From CAIQPS01 sp963721365 (GTDB taxonomy: Bacteria; Actinomycetota; Thermoleophilia; RBG-16-64-13), in the NCBI GenBank assembly GCA_963721365.1, contig CAVRJE010000011.1, positions 11,923 through 75,922 on the forward strand: a stretch of DNA of 64,000 bases, in the 5' to 3' direction. Of the stretch, positions 1 to 10,081 are shown one piece after another. The notes beneath the pieces were generated by a model, which saw only the letters and a program-made list of their open reading frames with translations, made no database searches and had not been told where the DNA came from. The position numbers were made by a program, and so were the translations under genes. Position 1 is the stretch's first letter. Every line of letters begins with the position of its first letter.

Positions 1-403
1 GTCGGTCGCTTCGTCCCAGGAGATGCGCACGTACTTGCTCTTGCCCCGGTTCTGGGGGTTCCGCTCGCCGTTCGGGTCCCAGTCCACCCGCTTCAGGGGG
101 TACTTGACCCGGTTGGGGGAGTAGGCCCGTTTCTTGTAGGCCAGGCTCCAGGGAGCCGGCACCGACTTGAAGAGCGGTTCGAGGGTCTTGCCGTTCTTCT
201 CGATCTTCCAGGGGTTGAAGGTCTCGGGGTCGTACGCCGAGTCCCAGTGGAGCGGCCTGATGCGGATGATCTTGCCGTCCTTCACGTCCACGGCGCACGG
301 GGAGGCGCCGAAGATGCCGCCGCTCAGCCCCAGCGCCTTGTGGACCGTCTTGTCTGCTCCGGTCGCCTTCGCCGTGGGCGGCGTGTATTTTGTCTGCTGC
401 CAT
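1..403 (-). CDS. Molybdopterin oxidoreductase, pyrogallol-transhydroxylase-like, N-terminal part
   Basis: About the first 130 residues of a DMSO-reductase-family molybdopterin enzyme; the rest lies beyond the window. After the start the protein has VKDGKIIRIRPL, then WKIEKNGKTLEPL, then YPLKRVDWDPNGERNPQ and RISWDEATD, which leads into the Mo-bisPGD domain. The order and the DPNGERNPQ block recall the large subunit of pyrogallol-phloroglucinol transhydroxylase (remembered family pattern). No Tat signal and no N-terminal Cys cluster are seen, which also fits that cytoplasmic group. A strong ribosome site (GGAGGAGG, 412-419 on the minus strand) sits 8 nt before ATG 403. That ATG is one base out of frame with the conserved protein: ATG GCA GCA, an extra G (394), then ACA AAA TAC. 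Substrate unproven. Confidence 0.75.
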   Translation of the reverse strand, partial: MAADKIHAAHGEGDRSRQDGPQGAGAERRHLRRLPVRRGREGRQDHPHQAAPLGLGVRPRDLQPLEDREERQDPRTALQVGAGSLEPGLQETGLLPQPGQVPPEAGGLGPERRAEPPEPGQEQVRAHLLGRSDR

Positions 404-524
404 TCGGTTCGCCTCCTCCGTCTCATGGACAAGCTTCTACTATACGCCGGGCAACTTGGCGGCTGAGATGCCTCTTAGCATAGTAATGCAGGCAAAAGCG
501 GCAGGAGTCATTCGCGCCGAGATT

Positions 525-1757
525 TCATGATTGGCGGGAAGTATGACCGGGACGCATGGCTGGCCGCGAGTCGCGGAGCAGGAGCGCCGCGACCGCCGCG
601 AGGACGAAGACGAAGGCGGACAGGAGGTAGGAGGGCGCCAGGGACGAGAAGTTGTCCTCCAGGGCTCCTCCCACGTATGGGCCGATGATCTGGCCCACGC
701 CCACGAACACGGTGATGAATCCCAGCGAGGCGGCGGCCAGACGGGCGCCAAAGCGGTCGCCACATGCCGCCCCAAAGAGTCCTGGGACTCCCATGCCCGA
801 CAGTCCAAAGACGACCGATGCGGCGGCCAGAGCCGCCAGGTTGTGCAGGAGCGCGAAAGATAGAGCCGCCGCGGCCTCGAGCAAGAACACGATGGTCAGG
901 GTCCGGCCGCGTCCTATGCTGTCCGATACACGCCCAGAGGTGACGCCGGCGGCCACCCCGACCGCACCCACTACAAGGAAGAGATTGCCGGCCGTCTCGC
1001 TGCTGTATCCGAGGTCGGCGGTCAGCCGCTTCTGGAAGAAGGTGAAGAACAGCAGGAAGGCAAAGCCGTATAGGAAGTAGATGGCTCCAAGAAGCCAGGC
1101 CCGTCGCGATTGCGCGATGTCCCGAAGGTCGGAGAACCTCAACTTCGCCACCGCCGTGCCGCGCTGGGCGTGCGGACGGTCTCGCTGGATGACGAGTACC
1201 GCGAGGGCTATCAGCAGAGTTATCGCTCCGAACAGGTACCAGGCGAGGCGCCACCCCTCGGTCCCCCCGGCCGCTATCAGCCGCGGGACGACAGGGCCGA
1301 CAAGAACGAGTGCCAGCGAGCTGCCTGTCGGCACTATGCCAGACGCCATCCCCAACCTGCGCGGCTCGAACCACGCGGCCATCAAAGCGATGGAAGGTCC
1401 CATGGCCATGGCAGTACCGGCACCGGTGAGAAAGCGGGCGACGGAGGCGGCCGCGAGACCGTTGGTGAAACCCGTACCGAACATGGCGAATGCGGTGAGG
1501 AACAGCCCTATCGACACGATGATGCGGGCGCCGAAGCGGGATGCGAGGATCCCCCCTACCAGGGCCATGATCGTGTAGCCGACCGAGTTCCAGGAGGCGA
1601 GAGACCCGGCCTCGGCGCCCGAAAGCCCCAGTGCCTTCTGCATGGACGGAAGTATGGCGCTGTAGCCGAACCGTCCGAAACCGATCACGGCGAACACCGA
1701 CAGGAAGGCCATGGTGACTACGACCCACCGGTAGCGGGGGTCGCGGGTCAGCCGCAT
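525..1757 (-). CDS. MFS transporter (copy 1)
   Basis: Intact 410-residue major facilitator protein with about 12 hydrophobic segments. It opens directly with YRWVVVTMAFLSVFAVIGFGRFGYSAILPSMQ, followed by the motif-A-like stretch GGILASRFGARI after TM2. The second half begins with LLGAIYFLYGFAFLLFFTFFQKRL. It is a clear paralogue of the next gene upstream (1822-3150), sharing GFGRFGYSA, LPSMQK and FFQKRL. A 64-nt gap separates the two. Expected role is secondary uptake or export of a small organic molecule, probably a substrate of the neighbouring SDR or molybdopterin enzyme; that link is inferred from context. No frameshift is seen here, unlike copy 2. Confidence 0.85.
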   Translation of the reverse strand: MRLTRDPRYRWVVVTMAFLSVFAVIGFGRFGYSAILPSMQKALGLSGAEAGSLASWNSVGYTIMALVGGILASRFGARIIVSIGLFLTAFAMFGTGFTNGLAAASVARFLTGAGTAMAMGPSIALMAAWFEPRRLGMASGIVPTGSSLALVLVGPVVPRLIAAGGTEGWRLAWYLFGAITLLIALAVLVIQRDRPHAQRGTAVAKLRFSDLRDIAQSRRAWLLGAIYFLYGFAFLLFFTFFQKRLTADLGYSSETAGNLFLVVGAVGVAAGVTSGRVSDSIGRGRTLTIVFLLEAAAALSFALLHNLAALAAASVVFGLSGMGVPGLFGAACGDRFGARLAAASLGFITVFVGVGQIIGPYVGGALEDNFSSLAPSYLLSAFVFVLAAVAALLLRDSRPAMRPGHTSRQS

Positions 1758-1821
1758 CGAGCCACCCTGTTTCGGCGCCGGCGCACAGCGCCGAAACGCC
1801 GCGCTCTGGCCGCCCCGGGCG

Positions 1822-3150
1822 TCAGCGAACGCCTCGCCGCGTTGGCAGTCCGGGCAGAACGACCGCTGGGGCCTGGCCGGACTTCGAGCCTCGGGGCAGC
1901 AACAACGCGGCGCCGGAGGCGGCCACGAACACCACGCCGGAGAAGACGTACGAGGTCGCCAGCGACGAGAACGCGTCGTTCATGGCCCCGCCGATCAGCG
2001 GGCCGATGGCCTGCCCCGCGCCTACCAGGATCGTGATGAGCCCCAATGAGGCGGAAGCGAGCTTGGGCCCGAAATGGTCGGCGCAGGCGACGCCCATGAG
2101 GCCCGGGAACGCGAGCCCCGTCGACCCGAAGAGGATCGCCGAGAGAGCCAGACCGGGCAGGCCGAGCCCGGTCCCGAACAGGAGGCCGCCGATGCCTGCC
2201 AGGAACAGGGTGAGGGCGAGAGTGCGCTCGCGGCCGAAACGGTCCGATACCGATCCCCAGACCATCCCCCCCGCCAGACCGGCGATCCCCACGAGCATGA
2301 AGAGATAGCCGGCGGTCTGGCTGCTGTATCCCAGGTCCGTCGTCAGGCGCTTCTGAAAGAAGGTGAAGTAGAGGAGGAAGGCGATACCGTACAGCAGGTA
2401 GACGACGCCCAGATGCCAGGCGTATCCGGAGCGGATGACGCCACCCACGTGAAAGGAGGGCGGGCTGAGCCGGGCCCGGATGGCCGGTGGCGCCCACTTG
2501 TCGATGATTATCTCGTCGCTCTCGGTGACTGGGCTTCGCCGGCCGGTCGCGCTGGATGATCGCGCTGAGGAGAGCAAGGAAGATCGTGGCTCCGGCGAAG
2601 AAGAACCAGGCGAGCCGCCATCCGTCGGCTCCGCCGGCGCGCAGGAGGGGCGGCACCGCCAGGCCGACGACGACAAGGGTGAGGGACGAGCCGGTCGGCA
2701 CGACGGCCGAGGCAAGACCCAGACGGCGGATCTCGAACCAGGCGGCCATGAGGCTGATGGAGGGGACCAGCACCAGCCCGTTTCCCATGCCGGTCAGCAG
2801 GCGCGCGGCGGACGCTCCCGCCAGCGTATGCGACAGGCCGGTGAAAAGCATCCCCGCCGCCGTCACCACGATGCCGATCGTGATGACCTTCCGCGGTCCC
2901 CACCGCGAGGCGAGCACGCCACCGACGGCCGACATGACCGTGTAGCCGACCAGGTTCCACGAGGCGAGCGACCCTGCCGCGGCGCTGCTGATGTCCAGGC
3001 CCTTCTGCATGGAGGGCAGGACCGCGCTGTAGCCGAAGCGGCCGAATCCCAGGGCCCCGAACACGCCCATGAAGGCCATGCCGAGCACCACCCAGCGATA
3101 CGCAGGGCGCTGCGACCGGGACGGCTCTTGGGCGCGGCGCGTCGCAGCAT
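1822..3150 (-). CDS. MFS transporter (copy 2), frameshifted
   Basis: Second MFS carrier, about 430 residues. N-terminal half reads AYRWVVLGMAFMGVFGALGFGRFGYSAVLP and GGVLASRWGPRK. The C-terminal half, one frame over, has YLLYGIAFLLYFTFFQKRL and GSVSDRFGRER. The halves join inside the central cytoplasmic loop, where CCC (2531-2533) is followed by one extra base (2530) before VTESDEIIID; dropping that base gives one continuous carrier. The 5-prime end is unclear: ATG 3150 lies just after the SDR stop but is out of phase with the first helix, so further shifts or a non-ATG start near 3100 are needed. Follows the SDR gene at once, so probably one transcription unit with SDR and MFS copy 1. Confidence 0.8.
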
Positions 3151-3153
3151 CTC

Positions 3154-3919
3154 TCAGATGTTCATGCCGCCGTCTGCCATGAAGACGCTCCCGGTGGAGA
3201 AGCTGCTCTGGTCGGAGGCCAGGAACAGCACCATCCGGGCCACCTCCTGCGCCCGGCCGTGCCGGCCGAGCGGGATGATGCCGTTGAGGAACTCCGTCCC
3301 GTCCTGGCCGACGATCTCGGTGAGCCGCTCCTCTATCTGGGTCTGGAACTCGTTCTCGATGGGACCGGGGGCGAACACGTTCACCCTGATGTTGCGCGGC
3401 GCCGCTTCTTTGGCGACCACGCGGGCCAGGCCGATGAGCGCGTGCTTGGAGGTCGCGTAGGCGCAGACGCCCGGGTCGGCGCGGGTGCCCATGATGCTCG
3501 AGGTGATGATGATGCTGCCGCCGTCGTTCATGAGGGGCAGCCCGTACTTGCAGGCGAGGAACGAGCCCCGGATGTTCGTGGCGATGACGGCGTCGAAGAC
3601 GTCTTCGGGGTACTCGGTGACCGGCTTGATGACGCCGGCGATGCCGGCGTGGCTGAAGATGACGTCGATGTTGCCCCAGTTGGCGACCGCCCGGTCCAGG
3701 TACTTGCGGGTCTCCGCGGCGTCGGCGACGTCGGCCGAGATGCTGTCGAGCACGTCCGCGCCGGCGTTCAGCGACGCCGCCGCCCAGGCCAGCTTGTCCG
3801 GGCGTCCGGCCCACCAGCAGTACCCGCGCTCCTTCTTCCAGCAGCGCCTGCGCGGCCGCCAGGCCGATGCTGCCTCCGCCGCCGGTGACCACACACACCT
3901 TCCCCTCCATGATGCCCAT
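3154..3919 (-). CDS. SDR family NAD(P)-dependent oxidoreductase, frameshifted
   Basis: Classical short-chain dehydrogenase/reductase of about 255 residues. Nucleotide-binding TGGGGSIG is at residues 12-19, followed by the SHAG equivalent of NNAG, the catalytic Ser in ITSSIMG, and the YxxxK pair in CAYATSKHAL; the end FMADGGMNI matches the usual SDR terminus. ATG 3919 begins MGIMEGKVCVVTG. The first 40 residues are in a different phase from the rest: LLVGRTP, an extra G (3799) after CCC (3800-3802), then DKLAWAAASL. Removing it gives a normal-length enzyme. Substrate unknown. It sits between the TetR gene and two carriers, as in many inducible catabolic loci. Confidence 0.88.
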
Positions 3920-3937
3920 GCGTCCCCCTGATCCGTT

Positions 3938-4551
3938 TCATACACGTTCGCCGGCGCCCGTCGGGCCGGCGCCGCGATGTCGGCCAGTATCCGATCCAGC
4001 ATCCGCGCAGACACGCCGTCGGTCACGAACTCCTCCATGCCCTCGAGGGCCGCGAGGTTCTCGATCCAGCTGAGCCCCATGAGGCTCCACGACACCACCT
4101 GTACGTCAATGTCGGGGCGGATGGTGCCCTGCGCCTGCCCCTCCTCGATGATGGACACGAACCGCTGGAGAGCGGCTCTCTGCCTCTGCGCCAATTGCCC
4201 GCTCAGGTGCGAGCGCGGCCCGGCCGCCGCGAACTCGAAGAGGGGAGCGATCACGCCCTCGTAGTCGGTGGCTATCGTCGAGGAATGTCTCGTGCCCAGC
4301 TCGCGCAGCCGCTCCAGGGCGTTGGGGTTCTTTGAGGAATCGAGCCAGGAGACGACGCGCACGAGCAGCAGGTCCATGGCGGCTTCGAGAATCTCCGACC
4401 GGTTGGAGAAGTGCTTGTAGAGTGCCGGCCCGGAGATGCCGACAGCATCGGCTATGCGCGCCGTGGTCGCTCCCTGCACCCCATATTCGCCGACGATCTT
4501 GAGCGCCGCGGCGGCGATCTCGGATCGTCTTTCTTCCCGGGTCTTTCGCAT
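3938..4551 (-). CDS. TetR/AcrR family regulator (copy 1)
   Basis: TetR-type repressor, about 200 residues. N-terminal HTH at residues 8-55 (ARIADAVGISGPALYKHFSNRSEILEAA) and a ligand domain with WLDSSKNPNALERLRELG. That block recurs in the TetR at 48938, so the two are paralogues. Start ATG 4551. The frame stays open past the expected end into the SDR region; a TGA in another phase (3938-3940) is the likely terminator, so the last about 10 residues are uncertain. The gene diverges from the racemase/hydantoinase operon across an 88-nt gap holding an 18-bp palindrome, so it probably controls that operon as well as its own SDR/MFS unit. Confidence 0.85.
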
Positions 4552-4595
4552 GCGGCCATGATACAGCCCTTGACTTGGGGGGGCCGCCAGGACTA

Positions 4596-4613
4596 AGTTA
4601 ATAAATATTAACT
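4596..4613. promoter_or_regulatory. Palindromic operator between divergent TetR and racemase genes
   Basis: Perfect inverted repeat AGTTAATA-AA-TATTAACT, 8-bp arms, in an AT-rich patch inside high-GC DNA. It lies 45 nt upstream of the TetR start and 27 nt upstream of the racemase start, where a TetR dimer would block both promoters. Binding is inferred. Confidence 0.6.
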
Positions 4614-4639
4614 ACACCATACCAAGTCTGGAGCAAGGC

Positions 4640-5500
4640 GTGGCCAAGACCCGGATACTCGTCGCGAACGTGGCGGCCGCCGAGGAAGACAGTGAAACCG
4701 GCCACATCTTCAAGACTGTGGCGGTCGATATGTGGAAGCGCAGCTTCGGCCCCGCCATGCAGCCCGACACCGAGCTCACATTCCGCTTCCCCCGGCGCGG
4801 CCTGAGCAACCTCGAAGCCCAGCCCTACGCCTACATGCATGCCCTCGCCGACAGCGAGATCCTCTACATGATCATGCAGGCGGAGCGGGAAGGTTTCGAC
4901 GGCGCCATCATCGCCTGTTACCACGACCCCACCCTGTGGGCGGCGCGGCAGGCGGTGGACATCCCGGTGGCCGGTTTCGGCGAGTCCTCGATGCTTCTGG
5001 CCATGACCATGGGGCGCAAGTTCGGCCTCTTCTGCCCATCGCCGCTGGGCGTGCCCGACTTCGAAGAACGGGTGGCGCTGTATGGGTTGAAGGACCGGTG
5101 CGTGGGCGTGGTCCCGGGCTACCTGCCTGCCGCGGAGCAGGAAGCGGCCATGATCGACGCGCACGCCGCTATCGAGGAGTTCACCGCCGTCGCCCGGGAG
5201 CTGATCGCCCGCGGGGCCGAGGTAATCATCCCCGGCTGCGGTCTTATCGCCCCGTGCGTGCGCTTCGCCCCCGGCTGCCGGGCGGACTACCCGAACGGCG
5301 TCTTTGAGGTGGACGGCGTGCCGATCATGGACCTCTACGGGGCCACGGTGAAGATGGCGGAGACCCTGATAGCCCTCAAGCGGGCCGGTTCGCCCTGGAT
5401 AAGCCGCAAGGGGATCTACGCGCGGCCTTCGGCCGAAGCCCTGGAAGGCGGCCGGTCGGTGCTCGAGTACACAGGCCCGGGATTCTGGGATTGCCAGTAG
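4640..5500 (+). CDS. Aspartate/glutamate/hydantoin racemase family protein
   Basis: 286-residue protein of the Asp/Glu/hydantoin racemase superfamily. The two expected catalytic cysteines are visible: one in IIACYHDPT (around residue 94) and one in IIPGCGLIAP (around residue 202), each after a hydrophobic strand. GTG start 4640 was chosen because MAKTRILVANV begins the first strand directly. It is the first gene of an operon with a nitroreductase and HyuA/HyuB; in hydantoin pathways such a racemase feeds the hydantoinase with one enantiomer. The usual size is about 240 residues, and the extra C-terminal 40 (KGIYARPSAEALEGG) are unusual. The exact substrate is unknown. Confidence 0.78.
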   Translation: MAKTRILVANVAAAEEDSETGHIFKTVAVDMWKRSFGPAMQPDTELTFRFPRRGLSNLEAQPYAYMHALADSEILYMIMQAEREGFDGAIIACYHDPTLWAARQAVDIPVAGFGESSMLLAMTMGRKFGLFCPSPLGVPDFEERVALYGLKDRCVGVVPGYLPAAEQEAAMIDAHAAIEEFTAVARELIARGAEVIIPGCGLIAPCVRFAPGCRADYPNGVFEVDGVPIMDLYGATVKMAETLIALKRAGSPWISRKGIYARPSAEALEGGRSVLEYTGPGFWDCQ

Positions 5501-5514
5501 GAATGGAGACAGAG

Positions 5515-6141
5515 ATGCATACGGACGCGATCGCGGGCCGGCCCGCCGGGATCAAGCTGCCGGAACCGCGCACCACCGGGGGCATGCCGCTGATGGACGC
5601 GCTCAAGCAGCGGCATTCTACGAGGAAGTACAGCACCACTCCTATCTCGCTCCAGGAGTTGTCCGACGTGCTCTGGGCGGCCTTCGGGCTCACTCGCGAG
5701 TACGCGGGGACCGGCATCCACACGCCGGGAAGTCATTCCGCGCCCGCGGCTCATAACTGGCAGGAGGTGGACCTGTACGTGGCGGTGAAGGATGGGCTCT
5801 ACCGCTACGACCCGCTGGAACATGGGCTGGAAGGCGTGCTGGCCGGCGACATCCGCCACTTCACGGCCCACGAGGAGCAGCCCTTCGTGCTGGACGTGCC
5901 GGTGATCCTCATCTACGTGGCCGATCTCTCCCGGATGCACGACTCGGACGAGTGGGATAGAGGCATCTTCCCCTGGGCAGACTCGGCCGTGATGGCGGAG
6001 AACGTCTACCTCTACTGCTCGTCGGCCGGCCTGGCCACCGTAGTCCGCGCCAAGTTCGAACGGCCGCCGCTCGCGGCCGCTATGGGCCTCAGCCCGGACC
6101 AACTCATAACCTTCACTCAACCACTGGGATACGCGGGATGA
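5515..6141 (+). CDS. SagB-type nitroreductase family protein
   Basis: About 208 residues, FMN-dependent nitroreductase fold. The N-terminal LKQRHSTRKYSTTPISLQELSDVLWAAFG is the SagB/nitroreductase FMN-contact region; SAPAAHNWQEVDLYV and the late hydrophobic AENVYLYCSSAGLATVVRA match the dimer core. Start ATG 5515 is preceded by GGAGA at 5505; an in-frame ATG at 5503 is an alternative. Fifteen bases separate it from the racemase, and it overlaps hyuA by ATGA. It could oxidise or reduce a ring intermediate during breakdown of the cluster's unknown substrate (inference). Confidence 0.82.
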   Translation: MHTDAIAGRPAGIKLPEPRTTGGMPLMDALKQRHSTRKYSTTPISLQELSDVLWAAFGLTREYAGTGIHTPGSHSAPAAHNWQEVDLYVAVKDGLYRYDPLEHGLEGVLAGDIRHFTAHEEQPFVLDVPVILIYVADLSRMHDSDEWDRGIFPWADSAVMAENVYLYCSSAGLATVVRAKFERPPLAAAMGLSPDQLITFTQPLGYAG

Positions 6142-8222
6142 CCACCAACTACCGGATCTCCGTCGACTGCGGCGGCACGTTCACCGACGGGATCCTTCTC
6201 AGCGACACGCACGAGGTCTGGGCGGCCAAGGCCGACAGCACTCCGGCGGATCCCAAAGTGGGAGTGGTGGAGTGCATCTCCCGGCTCGCGGCGCAGGTGG
6301 GACTGCCGTTGCCGGAACTTCTCGCCGCCACCAAGACCATAGTCTTGGGTACCACTCTGGCCACCAACATCGTGGCCACGCGGACGGGCGCCAAGACGGG
6401 CGCCATCACCACCAAGGGCTACCGTGACCGCCTTTCGTTCCTGCACGTGGCCAAGTCGGACCTCGGGGGCGACCGCAAGGCGACGGCGGCGGAGTTGTTC
6501 AGCTTCCGGAGCGAGTACCCGCGGCCGCTGGCGCCGCGGCACCTGGTGGCCGAGGTGGAGGAGCGCCTGGACTTCAAGGGCGAGGTGCTGATCCCGCTTC
6601 GCGACGATGACGTGCGGCAGGCAGTGGCCTACCTGAAGGGCAAGGGCGTGGAGGCCATCGCGGTCAACCTGCTCTTCTCCCATCTGAATCCGGCCCACGA
6701 ACTGCGGGTGGAGCAGATCATCAAGGAGGACTACCCGGAAGCCTATGTGGCGCTGTCTTCCCGGGTGCTGCCGACCGTCGGCGAGGTGGGCAGGTGGAGC
6801 ACCACGATGTTCAGCGCCTACGTCGCTCCCAAGACCACCGAGTTCGTCAAGGGGATCAGCGCCCTGCTGGCTGCCGACGGCTTCACCGGGGCCCTGGCCT
6901 TCATGCAGAGCAACGGCGGGGTGGCCACCGGCGAGGTGGTGTGTGAGAACCCGGCGGCGCTGCTCGTCTCCGGCCCGGCGGCCGGACCGGCTCTGGGAGT
7001 CAGCCTCGGCCGGGCCCGGGGCGTATCCGACCTGGTGACCGCCGACATGGGCGGCACGAGCTTCGACATCTCCATCATCCCCGACGGGCAGGTGAACGTC
7101 AGCCAGAAGAAGATCATCGACGGCAAGAAGTACGCTCTGCCGACCGTCGACGTGAACGCCGTCGGCGCAGGGGGCGGCAGCATCGCCTCCATCGACATGA
7201 GCGGCCGTCTGCAGGTGGGCCCCGCCAGCGCGGGCGCCGTGCCGGGTCCGGCCTGCTACGGGCTGGGTGGCGCCGAGCCGACCGTCACCGACGCGAACCT
7301 GGTGTTGGGCTACCTGAACCCCGACTACTTCCTGGGCGGCGACCGCCCGCTCCGCAAGGAATTGGCCGAGGCGGCCATCAAGGCGAAGGTGGCCGACCCT
7401 CTGGGGCTGACGGTGCCCGAGGCCGCCGCCGCCATCCACGACGTGGTGAACGCCAAGATGGCCGGCGCCATCGACGTCATGTTCAGCCAGCGAGGCTGCG
7501 ACCCTCGGGACTTCACGCTCATCGCGGCGGGCGGCGCGGCTCCGGTGCATGTGGCCCGGCTCACGCGGGAGATCGGCATGAAGCACTTCATCTCCCCGCG
7601 GATGGCCCCGGTCTTCTGCGCCTTCGGCATGATGTACGCCGACCTCAAGCACAACTACACCCGGCCGTACTCCGCGCAGGCGGAGGCCGCCGATCTCGGC
7701 CGCGTCAACGTGCTCTACGAGGAGATGGAAGCCGAGGCCCGCCGCACGCTCGAGCGTGAAGGCGCGGCACCGGTGGACATCACGATCGAGCGCTCCATGG
7801 ACATCCACTATTACGGGCAGGTGAGGGAGCAGAACGCCGTCGTGCCGGACGGCCCGGTGACCGCCGAGACCCTGGCCGTGACGGTCGACCGGTTCCACGA
7901 CAAGCACCGCCGGGTCATCGGCTACTCGGAGCCCGGCTATCCCACGATGATCGTGCGGCTGCACTTGGCCGGCGTCGCCAAGATCGTGCCGCCGCCGCCG
8001 CGGGAGATCCCGCAGGGGACCGGAGACCTGGCGGCGGCGCTCAAGGAGCGCCGCCCCGCCTACTTCGCGGAGAGCGGCGGCTTCACCGAGGTGCCGGTGT
8101 ACGACGGGGATAGGTTCGGCGCCGGCGACGTCATAAGCGGCCCGTGCATCATCGAGGAGCGGATGACCACCCTGGTCCTCCCTCCGGCCGAGACCGTGAC
8201 CGTCGACTCCGACGGCAGCTAA
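6138..8222 (+). CDS. hyuA: Hydantoinase/oxoprolinase family, subunit A
   Basis: 694-residue HyuA-type protein, full length and unbroken. N-terminal ASKHA phosphate loop DCGGTFTDG at residues 10-18, second phosphate motif DMGGTSFDIS near 303-312, and a Gly-rich loop GAGGGSIASIDM near 343. The family includes ATP-dependent N-methylhydantoinase, 5-oxoprolinase, and acetone and acetophenone carboxylase subunits, all of which activate an amide or enol with ATP. Start ATG overlaps the nitroreductase stop (ATGA); 13 nt separate it from hyuB. Neighbouring racemase and HyuB favour hydrolysis of a hydantoin- or lactam-like ring, but a carboxylase cannot be excluded. Confidence 0.9.
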   Translation: MTTNYRISVDCGGTFTDGILLSDTHEVWAAKADSTPADPKVGVVECISRLAAQVGLPLPELLAATKTIVLGTTLATNIVATRTGAKTGAITTKGYRDRLSFLHVAKSDLGGDRKATAAELFSFRSEYPRPLAPRHLVAEVEERLDFKGEVLIPLRDDDVRQAVAYLKGKGVEAIAVNLLFSHLNPAHELRVEQIIKEDYPEAYVALSSRVLPTVGEVGRWSTTMFSAYVAPKTTEFVKGISALLAADGFTGALAFMQSNGGVATGEVVCENPAALLVSGPAAGPALGVSLGRARGVSDLVTADMGGTSFDISIIPDGQVNVSQKKIIDGKKYALPTVDVNAVGAGGGSIASIDMSGRLQVGPASAGAVPGPACYGLGGAEPTVTDANLVLGYLNPDYFLGGDRPLRKELAEAAIKAKVADPLGLTVPEAAAAIHDVVNAKMAGAIDVMFSQRGCDPRDFTLIAAGGAAPVHVARLTREIGMKHFISPRMAPVFCAFGMMYADLKHNYTRPYSAQAEAADLGRVNVLYEEMEAEARRTLEREGAAPVDITIERSMDIHYYGQVREQNAVVPDGPVTAETLAVTVDRFHDKHRRVIGYSEPGYPTMIVRLHLAGVAKIVPPPPREIPQGTGDLAAALKERRPAYFAESGGFTEVPVYDGDRFGAGDVISGPCIIEERMTTLVLPPAETVTVDSDGS

Positions 8223-8235
8223 CGACCTGAGCGGC

Positions 8236-10081
8236 ATGGCAGACACGACGATGACCGGCGCCGGCGCGGCGCCTGCGGCGGCCGGCGCCGCCCCCCGCGA
8301 AGCGGGACTCGACCCCACGACTCTCTCCGTAGTGTGGAACCGGCTGGAGAGCCTGCTGGACGAGTCGGGAGAGAAGGTGCTCCACGCGACGCAGTCCTAC
8401 GTGCTCGCGCTGGTGCGCGACTTCGGGCTCTGCTGGCTGGATCCAAAGGGCGAGATCGTGGTAGCGGCCGCCTACATCGCGCGGCACATCTTCGCGGCGG
8501 GCCACGCGGCCGGCAAGATGATCGAGCCTTTCAATGGCGACTTCGCGCCGGGCGATCTGATCGTCGGCAACGACCCGTACCTGGTGCAGAGCGGCCACCT
8601 CTCCGACTGGGCCTTTCTGCGCCCGGTCTTCTACCGGGGCGAACTGTTCGGCTTCTTCCAGTTCCGCGGCCACATGGCCGACACAGGCGGCTTCCTGCCG
8701 GGCGGCTACGGTCCCAAGGCCTACGACATCATCGCGGAAGGCCTCAACATCCCGCCGCTCAAGGTGATCAAGGGCGGCGTGGTCGACAAGGACCTGTGGG
8801 CTCTGGTCTGCCGCAACGTGCGCAACTCCAAACAGGTGGACATGGACACCATGCTCATCAACGGGGCCCTCGCGCAGGCGGAGCAGCAGGTGGTCAAGCT
8901 CGTCGACAAGTACGGGCCGGAGACGGTGAAAGCGTGCATGCGCGAGATCCTGGCTTCCGGCGAGCGGGCAGCCCGCACCGAGATCGCGGCGATGCCGGAC
9001 GGCACCTACCACGGCGAATCGGCCGGCGACTGGGACGGTATGACCGACAAGCCGGTGTGGGTGCGGGTGGACATGACGGTCAAGGGCGACGAGCTCACCT
9101 TCGACTTCCACGGCAGCGACCCGCAGGTGACCTTCGTCAACAGCCCCCTCGGCAACACCATCTCCGTCTGCATGGAGTCCTTCTACGCGTTCATCGACCC
9201 GATGGCGCCGAAGAACCAGGGCAGCTTCGCTCCGGTGCACGTGATCGCGCCCCTGGGGACGGTCGTGAACCCGAAGTACCCGGCGACGGTCGGCGCGGGG
9301 CAGATCAGCGTGGGCGAGCCCATCATGGAGGCCTGCAAGATCGCGCTGGCCCAGGCGTTGCCGGAGCGGGCGACCGGCGGCTTCTCGCGCCACGCGTGTC
9401 CCATAAACGTGGGGATGGACCTGGACGAGATCGACCCGCGCACCGGGTCGGTGAAGCAGTACATGGCCGAGACGTTCGCGTCCGACGGCAGCGGCGGGGC
9501 CATGAAGGGCTTCGACGGCTGGCCGGGCGTGGGCCCCGGATCGTTCCTGGGCAGCTTCGTGCGGCCGGACATCGAGCACTTCGAGTCTGAGGTGCCCTTC
9601 CGGGTGATGCGCTACGAGTTCATGACCGACGCGGAGGGCGCCGGGGAGTACCGGGGCGGCCCAGGCATCTTCGTGGAGATGGTGTCGGACGTGAAGCCCG
9701 GGCATCCGTCGTTTCTCATGACCGGCAACTGCGACGGGGCGGTGGTGCCGGCGATGGGCTCGACCGGGGTGCCGTTGGCCAAGCTGGAGATGTGGGTGGA
9801 AAGCCCGGATGGCAGCAGCCACGTCCTTCGCACCATGTCCAACGAGCCGGTCTTCGCCGATGAGGTAGTGTTGGCCAAGGCCCCGGGCGGCGGCGGTTGG
9901 GGCGACCCGCTCGACCGCGACTCGCGCGAAGGTGTGGGAGGACGTGGTCGATGGACTGATCACGCCCGAACGGGCGCGTGACGTGTATGGCGTGGTGCTG
10001 GGGCCCGAAGGGCGGCCGGCGGACGAACTCGAGCTTGACGAGGCCGCGACGGCGCAGTTGAGGAAGGAGCGCAAGGGATGA
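8236..10081 (+). CDS. hyuB: Hydantoinase B/oxoprolinase family, subunit B, frameshifted near the end
   Basis: About 614 residues of the HydB superfamily, the partner of HyuA. Visible blocks are IVGNDPYLVQSGHLSDW (around residue 110), FRGHMADTGG, DFHGSDPQV and the late GEYRGGPGIFVEM. The last 50 residues lie one frame over: LDRDS then one extra base (TCG at 9922-9924, C at 9925), then AKVWEDVVDGLITPERARDVYG, a normal HydB terminus. With the shift the gene ends at TGA 10079-10081, overlapping the next start by ATGA as elsewhere in this operon; without it the protein would end early at 9981 with a non-family tail. That clean junction supports the reconstruction. Confidence 0.9.

Noticed and set aside
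3154..4551. Apparent TetR-SDR fusion in one open frame
   Set aside because: The SDR N-terminus with its own ATG and TGGGGSIG lies in another phase at 3919; the continuous frame arises from the frameshift at 3799 and a missing TetR stop.
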